Source: Chitinophaga sp. MM2321 (GTDB taxonomy: Bacteria; Bacteroidota; Bacteroidia; Chitinophagales; Chitinophagaceae). Taken from it: a stretch of DNA of 64,000 nucleotides. Under the pieces are notes generated by a model. That model was given only the letters and a program-made list of their open reading frames with translations. It was not told the DNA's origin and ran no database searches. Of the stretch, positions 34,691 to 43,789 are shown one piece after another (the stretch's first letter is position 1; each line of letters starts with the position of its first letter). The stretch spans positions 6,714,473-6,778,472 of the forward strand of contig NZ_OZ035533.1 in the NCBI RefSeq assembly GCF_964033635.1. The letters run 5' to 3'. The position numbers were made by a program, and so were the translations under genes.

Positions 34691-36979
34691 ATGAAAAAAT
34701 TGCTGCTACCCGTACTCTGCTTTGCTGCCTTTTCCCTGCATGCGCAGGAGAATGTATTGCAATACGTAAAACCCATTACCGGTACACAAAAGATGGGGCA
34801 TACCTATCCCGGCGCCACGGTGCCTTTCGGCATGGTGCAGCTCAGTCCTGAAACGGATACGCTGCCCTATGAAATGAATGGGAAGTATAACGGTGATGTA
34901 TATAAGTATTGCGCCGGGTATCAGTATGAAGATAAAACCATCGTGGGTTTCAGTCATACACATTTCAGTGGTACGGGGCATTCCGATCTGGGCGATTTTT
35001 TAATCATGCCTACTGTTGGTCAGCTGCAACTGAACCCAGGTACGGCAGATCATCCGGAGAGTGGCTACCGTTCCCGCTTTTCGCATAGTACGGAAGTAGC
35101 CGAACCTGCTTACTATAAAGTAAAACTGGAAGATGACAACATCCTCGCAGAGCTTACCACCAGTACCCGAGTGGGTTTCCACCAATACACATTTCCTGCC
35201 TCTGATCAGTCGCATATCATCCTGGACCTGATGTCGGGCATCTACAACTACGCCAACAAAAATGTATGGACTTTTGTAAGAGTAGAAAATGATTCGCTGA
35301 TCACCGGCTTCCGGCAAACTAACGGTTGGGCACGTACGAGAATAGAATATTTTGCCATGGCTTTCTCCAAGCCATTTAAACAGTATGGCCACGAAAACTA
35401 TGCAAATGATGTGTACAAAGGCTTCTGGCGCAAGTTTGATCAAACTAAAAACTTTCCTGAAATGGCCGGCAGACAGATCCGCGCCTATTTCGATTTCAAT
35501 ACGACTGCCGGAGAAAAGATAAAAATAAAATTCGCGTTGTCGCCTGTCAGCACGGAAGGCGCCCTGAAAAATCTGCGCGCTGAAATTCCGGGATGGGATT
35601 TTGAACAGGTAAAACAAGCCGGTCAGGCCCTCTGGACCAAAGAGCTGAATAAAGTACACATCGAGTCGCGCAGCCGTGAAGAGAAGGAAAATTTCTATAC
35701 CGCCATGTACCACGCTTTCATTAATCCAACTACCTATATGGATGTTGACGGCTCCTACCGCGGACTGGATATGAACATTCATACCGCAAACGGCTATACG
35801 AATTATACTACTTTTTCGCTGTGGGATACCTACCGCGCTTTACATCCGCTGTTTAATATTGTGCAGCCCAAGCGCAATGCGGATATGATTCAGTCTATGC
35901 TGCACCACTATGATCAAAGCGTACACCATATGCTGCCTATCTGGTCGCATTACGCCAATGAAAACTGGTGTATGATCGGCTACCACAGCGTATCCGTTAT
36001 TGCCGACGCCATCATGAAAGGCAATGCTCCTTTTGATGTGAATAAGGCACTGGATGCTTGTGTAACCACTGCGCGTCACCGCAATTACGACGGACTGGGA
36101 TACTATATGGACATGGGTTATGTGCCGGAAGATAAAAACGGTTCGTCTGTTTCCAAAACACTGGAATATGCCTATGATGACTGGTGTATAGCACAGGTAG
36201 CAAAGAAACTGGGAAGAACGGATCTCTATAATGAGTTTATCAAACGTTCCACCAACTACAAAAATGTGTATGATGCAGCTACCGGGTTTATGCGGCCAAG
36301 ATTGAATGACGGCACATTCAAAGCCGATTTTGATGCCCTGCAAACGCACGACCAGGGCTTTATTGAAGGCAACGCCTGGAACTATAGCTTATACGTACCG
36401 CAATATCCGGATGAAATGATTGCAATGATGGGCGGTAAGCAACAATTTACCGCACACCTGGACTCTTTATTCACCATGGAACTGCCGGATAAATATTTTG
36501 CGGAAACAGAAGATATTACCCGTGATGGCATCATCGGCAACTATGTACATGGTAATGAACCATCGCATCATGTGGCGTATCTGTATAACTGGACCGGCTA
36601 TCCGTGGAAAACGCAGGAGCGGGTGCGCATGATCCTGAAAAAAATGTATCATCCCGGTCCTGATGGCCTGGGCGGTAATGATGATTGCGGTCAGATGAGT
36701 GCGTGGTATATTTTCAGCACATTGGGTTTTTATCCTGTTTGTCCCGGCTCCGATCAATATGCATTGGGCAGTCCGGCTATTGATAAAGCCACCTTGCAAT
36801 TAGAGAATGGGAAAACATTTATAGTAGATGTGAAGAACCAGGGAGATAAAAATGTGTACGTACAAAAAGTACTGCTGAATGGTAAGCCATTGAACCGGCT
36901 GTATATCACGCATGATGAGATTATGCAGGGGGGAGAGATCGTATTCTACATGACCATGACCAGGATTAAACGGATATAA
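34691..36979 (+). CDS. GH92 alpha-mannosidase-like protein
   Basis: 762 residues from the ATG at 34691, which starts a signal peptide (MKKLLLPVLCFAAFSLHAQ). An in-frame ATG upstream at 34658 lies inside the intercistronic hairpin and is rejected. The GH92 hallmarks are intact: HTYPGATVPFGMVQLSP, SHTHFSGTG, HGNEPSHH with the general acid Glu623, and GNDDCGQMSAWY. It is predicted to remove terminal alpha-mannose in the periplasm using calcium. It follows a paralogue with a changed acid residue, and the two are probably co-expressed. The last residues (TRIKRI) and the stop codon are encoded inside palindrome copy B. Confidence 0.93.
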   Translation: MKKLLLPVLCFAAFSLHAQENVLQYVKPITGTQKMGHTYPGATVPFGMVQLSPETDTLPYEMNGKYNGDVYKYCAGYQYEDKTIVGFSHTHFSGTGHSDLGDFLIMPTVGQLQLNPGTADHPESGYRSRFSHSTEVAEPAYYKVKLEDDNILAELTTSTRVGFHQYTFPASDQSHIILDLMSGIYNYANKNVWTFVRVENDSLITGFRQTNGWARTRIEYFAMAFSKPFKQYGHENYANDVYKGFWRKFDQTKNFPEMAGRQIRAYFDFNTTAGEKIKIKFALSPVSTEGALKNLRAEIPGWDFEQVKQAGQALWTKELNKVHIESRSREEKENFYTAMYHAFINPTTYMDVDGSYRGLDMNIHTANGYTNYTTFSLWDTYRALHPLFNIVQPKRNADMIQSMLHHYDQSVHHMLPIWSHYANENWCMIGYHSVSVIADAIMKGNAPFDVNKALDACVTTARHRNYDGLGYYMDMGYVPEDKNGSSVSKTLEYAYDDWCIAQVAKKLGRTDLYNEFIKRSTNYKNVYDAATGFMRPRLNDGTFKADFDALQTHDQGFIEGNAWNYSLYVPQYPDEMIAMMGGKQQFTAHLDSLFTMELPDKYFAETEDITRDGIIGNYVHGNEPSHHVAYLYNWTGYPWKTQERVRMILKKMYHPGPDGLGGNDDCGQMSAWYIFSTLGFYPVCPGSDQYALGSPAIDKATLQLENGKTFIVDVKNQGDKNVYVQKVLLNGKPLNRLYITHDEIMQGGEIVFYMTMTRIKRI

Positions 36980-37141
36980 GGATTAAAAAGGATTGAACTG
37001 GTAGGTATAATAGGTATAAAAAGAAATAAGGATTAAAAAGATTGAACCGGTAGATATAAAAGAAGAATAATTTTCTCTTCTCTTATATCTACCGGTTCAA
37101 TCTTTTTAATCCTTATTTCCTTTAATCCTGGTCCTGGTCTA
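36958..37141. repeat. Long palindromic repeat, copy B (compound)
   Basis: A perfect 37-bp stem (37023-37059 with 37083-37119) plus outer arms GACCAGGATTAAA (36958-36970) and TTTAATCCTGGTC (37121-37133). A second, imperfect copy of the arm lies at 36979-37020, so the element has three arm-like units. It provides the end of the GH92 gene and the TAG stop of the ThuA fusion gene on the other strand (37139-37141). Confidence 0.9.
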
Positions 37142-40100
37142 GCCTTTTAATGTAAATGTTGCTATTCCCAATGGTACCTGTTTGGTAGCATCAGTAGCTT
37201 TCATTTTGAAGTAAAGGTTATGTTTCTTTCCATCAGCAACCGGTGTAAAGTTAATATTGGCTTTGGTGGCGGCTTTTGGTGCAGCGCCGGGGCCGATAGT
37301 TACTTCACCCAGGCGGGTGCCGTTGGCATTATCCAGGAATGCTTCCACGATATAACCCTGTTGTTGCGGGTCCTGCACGAAATAGGTGATTTCAATACCG
37401 TTTATATCTGTGAGATCAAGATCATTGTAAACTACCCATCCTGCGGAAGTGGCCGGGATCAGGAGTTTCATGCCGTCTGCCGTGAATACGGAAACGCCAT
37501 CAGCTTTGCTGTAGTCTACGGCTGCGAGTTTTGGATTATACAGTTCTACAGTAGCGGTACCAGTGATTGGTTTGATACCGGGACCACCTTTATCTGTATA
37601 GCTGGCGAGCAGGTAAAGCACGCCATTATCTTTCGGCTCGTTGCCCATAGTCGCATTGATGCTACCGCTAACAGGCAAAGATTTCACTTTGGCAGCATTG
37701 CCACCTATGGAATAAATGTATTCCACCAGTTGCCTGGCTTCACCCATAGAAATGCCGGGATGTGCAGCCATAGCTGTTTCGCCCCATACACCGCTACCAC
37801 CTTCGATAATCTTTTTGGCAAGTTTTTCAGGCGCCGCAGGATCATCTTTATATTTTTCTGCTACCTGTTTGAAGGATGGCCCGATAGATTTTTCGTCGGG
37901 TTTATGACAGGTTTTACAGTCAGATACTTCCATGATGTTTTTACCTGCAATAGCGCCGGTAATAACCTGGTGGCCTTGTGGCAGTGCTGCTTTATCACGG
38001 CCCTCTACGTAATCGGCTTTTACAAAGATGTTGGACTCATCAAGTTTGCCATCTGCGGTAGAACCATCTTCCTTATCACTAACGTTAACGGCATAACGAA
38101 CCTGTTTGCCGGGGAAGTAGAACATTTTGTTTCCGGTAATATCAATCTTCACCTGTGGTGTTTCATTCCCAGCGTACAAAGCTATTTCATGGCTTTTTGT
38201 TTTAGCGCCTTTGTCGTCCTGTACTTCTACAAATGCAGCAAATTCGCCGGCAGCAGTGTAGGTGTATTCCACCGTAGGTTCGGTGGTTTCCTTTTTGTTG
38301 CCGTTACCAAAGTTCCAGAGATAGGTGAGTTTGTCGCCATCAGGATCAACAGATCCTTCTGCAGACAGCTTCACTTTGAAGGGAAGGCCACCGGTCAGCT
38401 GATCCACGTGGATGTTGGCTTTAGGTGCACGATTGCCGCCGTTGTAATCGATACGTGATAACGCTGCATCAGCATTTTTGCTGAACCAGCCATTACCATA
38501 TTCCAGTATGTAGAGGCGGCCATCAGGACCCATCTCCATATCGATAGGTGCATTCAGCTTGGTACCAGGCATGAATTTTTCCATCTTGGAGAAGTTGGCA
38601 TCCTTATCGAAGGTTACTGCCATGATCCAGCCGCGGATCCAGTCGTAAATAAACAGTTTGTCGTTGTAATAATCAGGGAAGCGTGTTTCCTTGGGATAGA
38701 ATTCGCTGTAGTAAACGGGGCCTGCTTCTGCGTTACGGCCACCGCTACCCACCAGTGGAAACTCTTCTGATTTGGCATAAGGATACCAGATGAAGGCCGG
38801 CGTTGGCGGAGGCAATTCTGTTAAACCGGTATTATTGCGTGAATCATTGATCGGTTTCTTCACATCATAATAAGGGCCGCTTTCACCGGTTTCATAATTG
38901 TATTTGCGGTATGGTTTATTGTCGGCAATAAACATCGGATAACCAAAGAAGCCTGGCTTTTTAGCCTGGTTGATCTCATCGTATCCTCTTGGTCCGCGGG
39001 TAGAGTCATCGTTGTTGGCATCCGGGCCTACTTCTCCCCAATAGGCATACCCGGTTTTTCTGTCTACACTCATCCGGTAAGGGTTGCGGGTACCCATCGC
39101 ATAAATTTCGGGACGGGTTTTTGGCGTGCCTTTAGGGAAGAGGTTACCTTCAGGGATCGTATATGATCCATCGGCTTCCACTTTAATACGCAGGATCTTT
39201 CCGCGCAGGTCATTGGTATTGGCAGAACCGCGGCGGTCATCATACTGGAGGTGGCCAGGACGGTCATCAGTAGGGCCATAGCCTTTACTGGTATATTTCT
39301 GTCCTGGTTCATCAAATGGCGTGGTGTTATCTCCTGTAGATAAATACAGCAGTCCGCCTGGTCCAAACGCAATAGAACCGCCGGTATGGCAGCAAATGTC
39401 ACGTTGAGAGTAGAACTCGAGTACCACTTTTTCTGACGACATATCCAGCTTATCGTTTTCAAATTTGAAACGGGATAAGCGGTTTACAGAAGTATCCACC
39501 GGGGAATACATGGCGTAGATATAGTGATTGTTTTTGAAGTCGGGATCTGCGGCCAGGCCGAGGAAACCTTCTTCTGCATTCACATGCGGCACATCTGTTT
39601 TATGATATACATTCAGGAAACCTACCTGTGTCAGTGCTTTAGTGGATTGCTTGTAGAGCATCAGTTCACCACGGCGTTGTGCTACCAGGATATCCAGGGT
39701 AGGCAGTATGGCCATTTCGGTAGGTTCAAAGAACTGACCGGAGGTGAGTACATTTTTAGAGAACCGGTCTTCTGCAGGTACGCGCAATGTTTTGGCTGCG
39801 CTGTAGTCCAGTACCTGGTTTTTACCAATGGCGTATTGAATACCACCGAGAATATGTTTCAGGAATAAAGAGTCGCTGTAAGTTTCCTCGGTATGACCAA
39901 GTGCGGTATAAAATGCGCGGCCACCATCATAATCGTGGTACCAACTCACCGGGTGATCATTGTTCATATTGCCGCCTTCGTAGCTCTTTTCGTCTACCTT
40001 CATTAATATGGTGGTAGTGGTGTCCCGTTTTTTGAAATTATACCATTCATCGGTATGTTGCCATGTATCGGGGAAGCCGGCAGTGGCGGGGAATGATTTG

Positions 40101-40546
40101 TCCACTACCTCGAGGGTAGCTTTGTGTACGCCCGGAGGATGGCTCTGGAAGTAGGCGCCGGCGAGGTGGTTGTACCAGCCCCAATCGTATTCAGTATCGG
40201 TAGCTGCGTGTATACCTACGTAGCCGCCACCTGCCTGAATATATCTTTCAAAGTCGGCTTCCTGGTAATTGTTGAGTACATCACCGGTTGTATTCAGGAA
40301 GATAACCGCTGCATATTGAGAGAGGGAATCTTCGTTAAATTTATCGGCATTTTCGGTGGTGTCAACGTCAAACCCGTTTTCTTTACCGAGTTTTTCAACG
40401 GCTGCAATCCCTGCGGGGATAGAGGCGTGACGGAAGCCCATCGTTTTTGTAAATACGAGTACTTTAGGATGGCCGGGTCTTGATTTTTTACAACCAGCGG
40501 CTACCATAAGTACGAGTAATAAAATAATACTTATTGCTTGCTTCAT
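37139..40546 (-). CDS. ThuA-sugar dehydrogenase-PKD-cytochrome c fusion lipoprotein
   Basis: 1135 residues with a lipobox (VAAGC). Domains in order: ThuA-like (about 28-245; KVLVFTKTMGFRH, GGYVGIHAATDTEY, DEWYNF), a PQQ-type soluble glucose dehydrogenase-like propeller (about 260-710; GGSIAFGPGGLLYLSTGDN, MGTRNPYRMSVD, EYGNGW), a PKD domain (about 715-800; AEGSVDPDGDKLTYLWNFGNG), a haem c domain (CKTCH, 877-881), and a C-terminal beta domain like a carbohydrate-binding module. The ThuA and cytochrome parts each have a stand-alone paralogue nearby (40556 and 42221). One polypeptide could bind a sugar, oxidise it and pass on electrons. It is the last gene of the cluster. Confidence 0.9.
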   Translation of the reverse strand: MKQAISIILLLVLMVAAGCKKSRPGHPKVLVFTKTMGFRHASIPAGIAAVEKLGKENGFDVDTTENADKFNEDSLSQYAAVIFLNTTGDVLNNYQEADFERYIQAGGGYVGIHAATDTEYDWGWYNHLAGAYFQSHPPGVHKATLEVVDKSFPATAGFPDTWQHTDEWYNFKKRDTTTTILMKVDEKSYEGGNMNNDHPVSWYHDYDGGRAFYTALGHTEETYSDSLFLKHILGGIQYAIGKNQVLDYSAAKTLRVPAEDRFSKNVLTSGQFFEPTEMAILPTLDILVAQRRGELMLYKQSTKALTQVGFLNVYHKTDVPHVNAEEGFLGLAADPDFKNNHYIYAMYSPVDTSVNRLSRFKFENDKLDMSSEKVVLEFYSQRDICCHTGGSIAFGPGGLLYLSTGDNTTPFDEPGQKYTSKGYGPTDDRPGHLQYDDRRGSANTNDLRGKILRIKVEADGSYTIPEGNLFPKGTPKTRPEIYAMGTRNPYRMSVDRKTGYAYWGEVGPDANNDDSTRGPRGYDEINQAKKPGFFGYPMFIADNKPYRKYNYETGESGPYYDVKKPINDSRNNTGLTELPPPTPAFIWYPYAKSEEFPLVGSGGRNAEAGPVYYSEFYPKETRFPDYYNDKLFIYDWIRGWIMAVTFDKDANFSKMEKFMPGTKLNAPIDMEMGPDGRLYILEYGNGWFSKNADAALSRIDYNGGNRAPKANIHVDQLTGGLPFKVKLSAEGSVDPDGDKLTYLWNFGNGNKKETTEPTVEYTYTAAGEFAAFVEVQDDKGAKTKSHEIALYAGNETPQVKIDITGNKMFYFPGKQVRYAVNVSDKEDGSTADGKLDESNIFVKADYVEGRDKAALPQGHQVITGAIAGKNIMEVSDCKTCHKPDEKSIGPSFKQVAEKYKDDPAAPEKLAKKIIEGGSGVWGETAMAAHPGISMGEARQLVEYIYSIGGNAAKVKSLPVSGSINATMGNEPKDNGVLYLLASYTDKGGPGIKPITGTATVELYNPKLAAVDYSKADGVSVFTADGMKLLIPATSAGWVVYNDLDLTDINGIEITYFVQDPQQQGYIVEAFLDNANGTRLGEVTIGPGAAPKAATKANINFTPVADGKKHNLYFKMKATDATKQVPLGIATFTLKG

Positions 40547-40555
40547 TAGTAGAGT

Positions 40556-41299
40556 TTATTGATTAGCTTTTTTGGTACCCATCGTATATTCGATACCACC
40601 CAGCAAATGCTTCAGGTATACGGGATCTGTATAAGATTCTTTGGTATGGCCCATTTCCGTGTAGAATGCACGGCCACCTTCAAATTCGTGGTACCAGCAC
40701 ATAGGATGATTGTCCCCGTTTTTACCGCCCTCATAGCTTTTCTCATCGATCTTGATCAGCACATGTACATCCGGGTTAAGGTCTTTGAAATTGTACCATT
40801 CGTCTTTGCGTACCCATTCATCCGGCAGGTCTTTGGTAGCAGGATGATTGTGGTCAATTACCTGGAGGGTGGCCTGTTGCTGGCGGGGATGGCTGAGAAA
40901 CCAGGCACCGGCCAGTTTGTTGTACCATGGCCATCCATATTCCGTGTCGCAGGCAGCATGGATACCCATCCAGCCACCACCCTTGTGGATGTAGTGCTCG
41001 AAGGCTACCTGTTGTGCGCTGTCCAGTACATCACCGGTGGTGCAGCTGAAAATGACGGCGGCATATTTTTTTAAGTTGGCAGGTGTGAATGCACTGGCAT
41101 CTTCAGTAGTGTCTACCGTAAAGCCGTTTTCCTTGCCGAGTTGCATGATGGCAGCTTTTGCTACCGGAATGCAATCATGACGGAAGCCGGTTGTTTTGCA
41201 GAACACCAGCACCTTTTTTGTTTTGTGCTTATGACCGGCCTGCACAGAAAAGGTGCCTGCCAGGAGCAGCAATGTAATAAAAGCGGTTAATGTTTTCAT
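40556..41299 (-). CDS. ThuA domain protein
   Basis: 247 residues with a signal peptide (about 1-21, ending VQAGH) and one ThuA-like domain: KVLVFCKTTGFRHDCIPVAKAAIMQLGKENGF, GGGWMGIHAACDTEYGWPWYN, DEWYNF, CWYHEFEGGRAFYTEMGHTKE. ThuA is a glutamine-amidotransferase-like fold linked to trehalose and 3-keto-sugar use in rhizobia. It is clearly a paralogue of the first domain of the fusion protein nine bases downstream. It should be periplasmic. The exact reaction is not established. Confidence 0.9.
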   Translation of the reverse strand: MKTLTAFITLLLLAGTFSVQAGHKHKTKKVLVFCKTTGFRHDCIPVAKAAIMQLGKENGFTVDTTEDASAFTPANLKKYAAVIFSCTTGDVLDSAQQVAFEHYIHKGGGWMGIHAACDTEYGWPWYNKLAGAWFLSHPRQQQATLQVIDHNHPATKDLPDEWVRKDEWYNFKDLNPDVHVLIKIDEKSYEGGKNGDNHPMCWYHEFEGGRAFYTEMGHTKESYTDPVYLKHLLGGIEYTMGTKKANQ

Positions 41300-41357
41300 C
41301 GTATATACGTGGTAGTTAGTTAGCAGAAATAATGCACGGTGGTGGTATCGGGAGGTA

Positions 41358-41453
41358 ATTTAATTTTTTTACCCCGAAGGAGCAATATACCGGCAGGATA
41401 AAAAATTTGTTGCTACCGATATGTTGCCCCTCCGGGGTAAAAAAAAATTAATC
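41358..41453. repeat. CCCCGGAGGGG-type inverted repeat
   Basis: Imperfect arms of about 42 bases (41358-41398 with 41411-41453) pair through TTTTTTTACCCCG and CGGGGTAAAAAAAA, then GGAGCAATATACCGG with CCGATATGTTGC. It lies between the ThuA and DUF1080 genes. Similar CCCCGGAGGGGCAACAT elements occur between genes in other Bacteroidota, as I recall; no search was done. Confidence 0.75.
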
Positions 41454-41472
41454 CTGTGAAAGATGAATATGC

Positions 41473-42195
41473 TTATAACACACGAATCTTGATATTGCGA
41501 TAGGAAACCACGTTGCCGTGATCCTGTAATGCAATACGTCCTTTCGGGTATTTGCCGAATCCTTTCCAACCTTTGAATTTGCTATTGGCTACCAGGGCAT
41601 CCCATTCAGGTGTACCTATGGTTGTTTCTACTGTTTTTACACCATTCAGCCAGAGGGTCAGGTGACCATCTTTCTTCATGATTTTGGCAGTATTCCACTG
41701 ACCTACCGGTTTCACTGCATTCTTCGATGATTTTTTCAGATCGTAAAGATCACCGGAATTGTGTTTGTTGATTTTTCCATCCGAATGCCTGGCATCATCC
41801 AGTACCTGCATTTCAGGGCCTGTAAGATAGCTTTGTTCGAATGCAGGATCTTCATGAACACTGAAAATGATACCACTGTTGCCGCCTTCTGAAATTTTCC
41901 AGTCAACGCTTAGTTCGTAGTTTTCATATTCGCCATCCGTCACGAGATCACCACCTGGAGCGCCGTTCTTTTTAGCTTCCTGATCGAGTACCAGCGCGTT
42001 GTCGGAAATTTTCCATGCCGGGCTGGCAGTTTCTTTCAGGTAGGTATGCCAGCCGGTAGTAGATTTACCATCGAACAGCAATTGCCAGCCATTTTTTTTC
42101 TCTTTGGCAGAGAGGGTATTTAATTGCTGGGCCTTTACTGCGGAAGTGCTGATAACTGTCCCCAGGACGAGTGCCCCCATGAGTAATTTTTTCAT
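41473..42195 (-). CDS. DUF1080 (3-keto-disaccharide hydrolase-type) protein
   Basis: 240 residues with a signal peptide (about 1-22) and a concanavalin-like DUF1080 domain: GWQLLFDGKSTTGWHTYL, GDLVTDGEYENYELSVDWKISEGGNSGIIF, GPEMQVLDD, GHLTLWLNGVKTVET, GRIALQDHG. Members of this family split or process 3-keto-glycosides. It lies in a cluster with ThuA, Gfo/Idh/MocA and a sugar isomerase, the usual partners of 3-keto-sugar pathways. It is probably periplasmic. Whether it hydrolyses or eliminates is not shown. Confidence 0.9.
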   Translation of the reverse strand: MKKLLMGALVLGTVISTSAVKAQQLNTLSAKEKKNGWQLLFDGKSTTGWHTYLKETASPAWKISDNALVLDQEAKKNGAPGGDLVTDGEYENYELSVDWKISEGGNSGIIFSVHEDPAFEQSYLTGPEMQVLDDARHSDGKINKHNSGDLYDLKKSSKNAVKPVGQWNTAKIMKKDGHLTLWLNGVKTVETTIGTPEWDALVANSKFKGWKGFGKYPKGRIALQDHGNVVSYRNIKIRVL

Positions 42196-42220
42196 TCTGT
42201 TGGTTATTTGCTGAGAGAAA

Positions 42221-42631
42221 TTATTTACCGGATAAGGATAAGATATAGCTTACCATTTCTTTCGCATCTTCCTTGGAAACATTCGGATGCGGCAGCATAG
42301 CCACTTCACCCCAGTTGCCAGAGCCGCCTTTAATTACTTTATCAGCCAGGTGGTCCACATTTTCAGGTGTGTTTGGATATTTTCCTGCAATATCTTTCAG
42401 TGCAGGTCCTACTACTTTCATTTCTTCTTTGTGGCAGGTTTTGCAATCGTTTTGTGCCATCAGTGTTTCGCCTTTGCTGGCTGGTTTCCCTGCGTTAGGC
42501 GATACCATGGAATTATCTACAGCCGCATTTTCGTGGCTGTCACTTGCCTTTTGCTCAGGTTTTGTATCACCTCCGCACGCTGCAAAGAGTAAAGCACTCA
42601 TTACAAGCGGCGCCAGATATCTCTTTCTCAT
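42221..42631 (-). CDS. c-type cytochrome lipoprotein
   Basis: 136 residues with a lipobox (LLFAAC, Cys19), an Ala/Ser/Lys-rich linker, and one class I cytochrome c domain with CKTCH (63-67) and a likely Met axial ligand in VAMLPHPNVS. It matches the cytochrome domain of the large fusion protein (shared GGSGxWGExAMxxHP). It could accept electrons from a periplasmic sugar dehydrogenase and pass them to the respiratory chain. Upstream of DUF1080 on the same strand with a 25-base gap. Confidence 0.9.
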   Translation of the reverse strand: MRKRYLAPLVMSALLFAACGGDTKPEQKASDSHENAAVDNSMVSPNAGKPASKGETLMAQNDCKTCHKEEMKVVGPALKDIAGKYPNTPENVDHLADKVIKGGSGNWGEVAMLPHPNVSKEDAKEMVSYILSLSGK

Positions 42632-42708
42632 AATTTAAATATTTACAATTTTTATTTGTTAAGAATTCAGTTAATCGATTTACCGGATGCGACGGGCTAA
42701 TTTACGAA

Positions 42709-43764
42709 TTAAATACCTAAAACGCGGTTGTTGAAAGCATTATCGGTAGCTGCGCCGGCAAAATCATCAAAAGCTCTCTCCGTAACACGGATAATATGAT
42801 CCTTAATAAAAGGAGCGCCTTCTTTTGCGCCATCTTCCGGATGCTTCATACAACATTCCCATTCCATCACTGCCCATCCGGCATAGTCATATTGTGTGAG
42901 CTTGCTGAATATGGATTTGAAATCTACCTGTCCGTCGCCAAGGGAACGGAACCTGCCGGGACGGTCGATCCATGACTGGAAACCGCCATACACGCCGGAG
43001 CGGCCGGTAGGATTAAATTCAGCATCTTTTACGTGAAATGCTTTTATTCTTTCGTGGTAAATATCAATGTATTGCAGGTAATCAAGACACTGCAATACAA
43101 AATGGCTTGGATCGTAGAGCAGGCATGCACGGGAGTGATTACCGGTGGCTTCCAGGAAACGTTCATAACTGGCGCCGTCATGCAGGTCTTCTCCCGGATG
43201 AATTTCATAACAAAGGTCTACACCGTTTGCATCAAATTCCTGGAGGATAGGTACCCAGCGTTTTGCCAGTTCGGCAAAACCTGCTTCTACCAATCCTGCC
43301 GGGCGTTGCGGCCACGGATACAAGGCAGGCGCCCACAAGAGGGCGCCGCTGAAAGTACCGGCTGCACTAAGTCCGAGGTTACGGCTGGCTTTCGCAGCAT
43401 ATTTCAGCTGGTTAGTCGCCCATTCCGTACGTGCTTTAATGTTATTATGATATTGCGCTGGTGCAAAACCGTCGAACATTTCTGAGAAAGCCGGGTTAAC
43501 GGCTACCAGTTGTCCTTGCAGATGGGTGCTCAGTTCTGTGATTTCCAGGCCCGCTTCGTTCACGATGCCTTTTATCTCATCTGCATACGTTTTGCTTTCT
43601 GCCGCCTTTTGCAGGTCCATCAGGCGCCCATCCCAGCTAGGGATCTGCACGCCTTTAAACCCAATGGACGCCGCCCATTCACAGATGGATTTCAAACTGT
43701 TGAAAGGCGCTTCGTCTCCCATGAACTGCGCCAGAAAAATACCAGGCCCTTTTATAGTCTTCAT
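42709..43764 (-). CDS. Sugar phosphate isomerase/epimerase (xylose isomerase-like TIM barrel)
   Basis: 351 residues without a signal peptide. The AP-endonuclease-2/xylose isomerase-like barrel has the metal ligands in CYEIHPGEDLHD, LLYDPSHF, KAFHVKDAEF and AVMEWECCM. It would act in the cytoplasm on a sugar or keto-sugar. It is 26 bases from the oxidoreductase gene (43790) and probably co-transcribed. In 3-keto-sugar clusters such proteins are proposed to epimerise or isomerise the keto-sugar. The substrate is unknown. Confidence 0.9.
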   Translation of the reverse strand: MKTIKGPGIFLAQFMGDEAPFNSLKSICEWAASIGFKGVQIPSWDGRLMDLQKAAESKTYADEIKGIVNEAGLEITELSTHLQGQLVAVNPAFSEMFDGFAPAQYHNNIKARTEWATNQLKYAAKASRNLGLSAAGTFSGALLWAPALYPWPQRPAGLVEAGFAELAKRWVPILQEFDANGVDLCYEIHPGEDLHDGASYERFLEATGNHSRACLLYDPSHFVLQCLDYLQYIDIYHERIKAFHVKDAEFNPTGRSGVYGGFQSWIDRPGRFRSLGDGQVDFKSIFSKLTQYDYAGWAVMEWECCMKHPEDGAKEGAPFIKDHIIRVTERAFDDFAGAATDNAFNNRVLGI

Positions 43765-43789
43765 ATAGTCGTTCTTGTTATAAAGGATA

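Noticed and set aside
37220..38458. A 412-codon open frame on the plus strand opposite the ThuA fusion gene
   Set aside because: It lies wholly antisense to a gene with clear domains (PKD, cytochrome c) and has no family features of its own.
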